Positions 6,684 to 8,297 of a stretch of DNA of 8,297 nt are shown here, piece by piece. Source of the DNA: Rikenella microfusus (GTDB taxonomy: Bacteria; Bacteroidota; Bacteroidia; Bacteroidales; SZUA-534); contig DYQV01000101.1 in NCBI GenBank assembly GCA_020719105.1, forward strand, positions 1 through 8,297, written 5' to 3'. The translations under genes were made by a program, and so were the position numbers. How positions within the stretch are numbered: position 1 is the first letter of the stretch; every line of letters starts with the position of its first letter. The notes beneath the pieces are model-generated. The model worked only from the letters and a program-made list of their open reading frames with translations, searched no databases and was not told the DNA's origin.

Positions 6684-7820
6684 TTACCCAACTTGTTTAT
6701 TCAGCAGTAGGTTCTTAATTGGGCGGAATTCGTTACGGATAGTCATCCACTTGTCAGGAAATTCTTCCATTAAATGCAGTACTTTTTTCTGGTGGTTTTT
6801 AAGAGCATCAGTTATTGCCGGTGCTGAAATGGGTGAGGGGCAAGCATTACCTACATTTTCTCCCGTTAACCGCTGTTTGCTATTTGAAACCAAGCAGGCT
6901 GCACTTTCCAATTTGTCAAGCAAATGAACCGTTTTTAAATATCTTTCATTCACAGGATGTTGTATATTGGAGGTTATATTTTGATTGGAATCTTGGAATT
7001 CAAGTTCCCATGATTTTAAAACAATGGTGGACTGTGGGTGACCGAAATTAAGGTTGATGGCTATCTTTGCTGAATACTCAATGGCTTCTATCAATTGATT
7101 GCTGCTCCCTGTATAGGAAACAATTTTCTGAATGGCTCCGGCATCAAAATCAAACCGAACGTTGTGCTGTGTTTCTATAGCGGCTAAATGCTGGCGACAT
7201 ATAGCAACCAAACTTTGTCCGTATAAAAGCTTAATTTTTCCCAATTCGTCATGGAGTTCTTTATTTTCAACTTGTAAATACTGCATCCTTTGATTCATGG
7301 AAATTAACGTATGGCTATCGGTTAATTTTTGCTGTAAAACCCAATTCAAACTATTAAAAACCAACGATCCAATTATTGATTTTTCATTGGTTGTTAGACT
7401 GCTATTACTGTCAGATACTCCAAAGCAACTGTTGTTCCGGTTCAGATAAAGAAACAGTAAGTCGGCATGTCCATCCAACGGATTGTTGAATCCCAGGCAA
7501 AGAACAATATTTTGTAATTCGTCAAAAATAGTAAGTTGCTTCACTTGATTATTAACTGCTTCAAATGGGAGCTGGCTAACAGACATCCATTGCCATTGGA
7601 ACTTTTTATTCCGTATTTTCTGAACTTGGATAGGTTCACTTATAAAGAAGTCATTGATTGTTGAGTTTGCCGAATGGTTGTTAAGTTCTTTGCATACGGT
7701 TTGTTGGCTGGAGCTATCGTAAAATAAGGCAATTGCTTTTTCAATTCCAGGAATTAAAAATACTGAAGTCTCTAAAAGCAAGATGCTTGGTTGTTTTATA
7801 AATGTAAAGATTCCTGCCAT
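6684..7820 (-). CDS. regulator-like protein: GAF-like domain, coiled coil and AAA+-lid-like region, without an ATPase core
   Basis: I cannot name this 378-residue protein, but its layout suggests a transcriptional regulator. Residues about 10-165 form a mixed alpha/beta domain; the part LTTNEKSIIGSLVFNSLNWVL (143-163) resembles the end of a GAF-type sensor domain. A coiled coil follows at about 165-205 (QRMQYLQVENKELHDELGKIK). Residues 207-258 (RQHLAAIE...FDAGAIQKIVSYTGSSNQLIEAIEYSAKIA) resemble the helical lid of sigma-54 activators, with GSSNQLIEAIE in place of the classic GNVRELENVIE. No Walker A, Walker B or GAFTGA motif is present. The C-terminal part, about 290-372 (LTGENVG..., ISAPAITDALKNH..., FPDKWMTIRNEFRPIKNLL), looks like a conserved helical, perhaps DNA-binding, module. 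The start at 7820 follows a perfect -7 element by 17 bases. The gene is divergent from a small membrane protein across a repeat-rich region, as expected for a local regulator. Function is inferred only. Confidence 0.72.
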   Translation of the reverse strand: MAGIFTFIKQPSILLLETSVFLIPGIEKAIALFYDSSSQQTVCKELNNHSANSTINDFFISEPIQVQKIRNKKFQWQWMSVSQLPFEAVNNQVKQLTIFDELQNIVLCLGFNNPLDGHADLLFLYLNRNNSCFGVSDSNSSLTTNEKSIIGSLVFNSLNWVLQQKLTDSHTLISMNQRMQYLQVENKELHDELGKIKLLYGQSLVAICRQHLAAIETQHNVRFDFDAGAIQKIVSYTGSSNQLIEAIEYSAKIAINLNFGHPQSTIVLKSWELEFQDSNQNITSNIQHPVNERYLKTVHLLDKLESAACLVSNSKQRLTGENVGNACPSPISAPAITDALKNHQKKVLHLMEEFPDKWMTIRNEFRPIKNLLLNKQVG

Positions 7821-7837
7821 ATTGAATTTTAAGGAAT

Positions 7838-7869
7838 CAAAGTTAAGTGAATTGGCTGAAATATGGAAA
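7838..7869 (-). promoter_or_regulatory. promoter of the regulator-like gene
   Basis: On the minus strand TAACTTTG (7838-7845) matches TAnnTTTG exactly. TTTC (7866-7869), one base from the -33 TTTG, lies 20 bases upstream. The start would be near 7832 with a leader of about 12 bases. A TTAAG half-site (7843-7847) overlaps the -7 element, so binding there could repress this gene. Confidence 0.5.
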
Positions 7870-7892
7870 TATTATTAAGTGTATTTGTAATA

Positions 7893-7966
7893 TAATTAAG
7901 TTAAGCTTAATTACTGATTAAGCTTAAATTTAATCCTTAATTAAGTTATACAATAAACTTAATTAG
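7893..7966. promoter_or_regulatory. cluster of TTAAG/CTTAA palindromes (probable operator)
   Basis: The centre of the divergent intergenic region carries perfect 10-bp palindromes TTAAGCTTAA at 7901-7910 and 7918-7927 and CTTAATTAAG at 7936-7945, plus a near copy CTTAATTAG at 7958-7966. The first is also framed by TAATTAAG (7893-7900) and its exact reverse complement (7906-7913). Spacing between the palindromes is 17, 18 and 22 bases. The cluster lies upstream of the regulator promoter on one side and of the candidate promoter for the small membrane peptide on the other. It could be a set of sites for the divergent regulator, but the binding protein is unknown. Confidence 0.5.
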
Positions 7967-7967
7967 C

Positions 7968-7998
7968 TTTTACAAGCCTTTGAAAGATATTATTTTTA
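7968..7998 (+). promoter_or_regulatory. weak candidate promoter for the small membrane peptide
   Basis: TTTT (7968-7971) and TATTTTTA (7991-7998) are separated by 19 bases and each differs by one base from the Bacteroidetes -33 and -7 elements. Transcription would start near 8005, leaving a leader of about 67 bases. The palindrome cluster ends directly upstream, in the position expected for an activator site. An inverted repeat GCCTTT/AAAGGC (7976-7981 and 7999-8004) straddles the -7 element. Confidence 0.28.
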
Positions 7999-8058
7999 AA
8001 AGGCATAAATAGGTAAAAATATTTATTCCAATTATAAAATACTTAATAACTTAATAAT

Positions 8059-8064
8059 AGGAGG
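8059..8064 (+). promoter_or_regulatory. perfect Shine-Dalgarno AGGAGG
   Basis: AGGAGG ends seven bases before the ATG at 8072, the optimal distance. No other gene start in this window has a comparable site; their upstream bases are A-rich. It is the main evidence that the 34-codon frame is translated and fixes its start. Confidence 0.8.
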
Positions 8065-8071
8065 ACCAATT

Positions 8072-8176
8072 ATGGGATATGTTTTATTGGCAATAACAAT
8101 GGTACTATTTGTTGATTATTTAATGACCAAAAGAAAAAAACAAATCAGAAAATCGAAGCAGGAGCCATTCGGCTAA
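8072..8176 (+). CDS. 34-residue single-span membrane peptide
   Basis: The ATG at 8072, placed seven bases after AGGAGG, opens 34 codons that end in TAA (8174-8176), followed directly by a second in-frame TAA. Residues 2-18 (GYVLLAITMVLFVDYLM) form one hydrophobic span. It is followed by a strongly basic tail TKRKKQIRKSKQ, which predicts a periplasmic N-terminus and a cytoplasmic C-terminus. I recognise no named family. Small one-span proteins of this type often precede or accompany membrane redox or transport complexes, but no such gene is visible because the window ends 121 bases later. It is divergent from the regulator-like gene, so control by that protein is plausible. Coding is supported by the ribosome binding site and the clean membrane-plus-basic-tail pattern. 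Confidence 0.7.
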   Translation: MGYVLLAITMVLFVDYLMTKRKKQIRKSKQEPFG

Positions 8177-8247
8177 TAAAGAAAAGAAAGTGCTTAATTA
8201 ATTGACAAACTATTAGGAATTTCTGGATGAGAAAAAAGATTGAACCC

Positions 8248-8267
8248 GGATTATTCATGAATAATCC
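8248..8267. repeat. 20-bp perfect palindrome
   Basis: GGATTATTCATGAATAATCC is identical to its own reverse complement. As RNA it could fold into an eight-pair stem with loop CAUG. No T-run follows, so it is not a typical terminator; it could be a dimeric protein-binding site. It lies inside a 16-codon frame (8227-8277, preceded by AGGAA) that I do not call as a gene. Confidence 0.6.
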
Positions 8268-8297
8268 TGACGATTAAGCTCCTCCTCAAAATTGGGA

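Noticed and set aside
7821..8071. Sigma-54 (-24/-12) promoter in the divergent region
   Set aside because: No TGGC-N-TTGC pattern with correct spacing was found on either strand; the GG at 8002 has no partner GC at the right distance.
8227..8277. 16-codon frame MRKKIEPGLFMNNPDD after AGGAA, with a TTGACA upstream
   Set aside because: It is too short, it contains the 20-bp palindrome that dictates part of its codons, and TTGACA is not the Bacteroidetes promoter element; there is no independent evidence of translation.
8072..8297. The small membrane ORF as the frameshifted start of a longer gene
   Set aside because: All three frames meet stops soon after 8176, and no frame continues into recognisable protein before the edge, so a broken gene cannot be supported.
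1..8297. CRISPR array, insertion sequence, tRNA or rRNA
   Set aside because: No regularly spaced long direct repeats, no transposase-like frames with terminal inverted repeats and no structural RNA signatures were seen.

Overview
The window looks like ordinary chromosome from a Bacteroidetes (Bacteroidota) bacterium, most likely of the Bacteroidales/Marinilabiliales type, though the exact group cannot be fixed from sequence alone. The clues are an A+T-rich base composition, a 286-residue primary sigma factor lacking region 1.1 (the short SigA form of this phylum), A-rich start contexts with almost no Shine-Dalgarno sequences, and several copies of the phylum-specific -7 promoter element TAnnTTTG.

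Left part (1-2612), plus strand: possibly the last codons of an upstream gene, then a periplasmic HtrA/Deg serine protease (84-1514). A 203-base spacer follows that holds a -7 promoter element, a 17-codon basic micro-ORF and an intrinsic terminator. The primary sigma factor sigA/rpoD (1718-2578) comes next. Sigma factor and uvrB converge on a perfect 16-bp bidirectional terminator that includes bases of both stop codons.

Middle part (2611-5656), minus strand: a probable two-gene operon in which a secreted endonuclease/exonuclease/phosphatase-fold enzyme lies 10 bases upstream of uvrB, the damage-recognition helicase of nucleotide excision repair. A perfect -7 element lies about 100 bases upstream of the first gene.

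Right part (5929-8297): a minus-strand unknown protein with three membrane segments (5929-6519), a 7-bp-period microsatellite (6616-6682), and a minus-strand 378-residue protein (6684-7820). That protein reads like a sigma-54-activator relative that kept its GAF-like sensor, the AAA+ lid remnant and a possible DNA-binding tail but has no ATPase core. It is divergent from a 34-codon single-span membrane peptide (8072-8176) that carries a perfect AGGAGG ribosome binding site, unusual here. The 251-base region between them is packed with TTAAG/CTTAA half-sites, including three perfect 10-bp palindromes. It looks like a shared operator/activator region, and the gene set it controls probably continues beyond the right edge.

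The housekeeping genes are unremarkable. The parts worth a second look are the micro-ORF unit before sigA and the divergent regulator/small-membrane-protein region at the right end.
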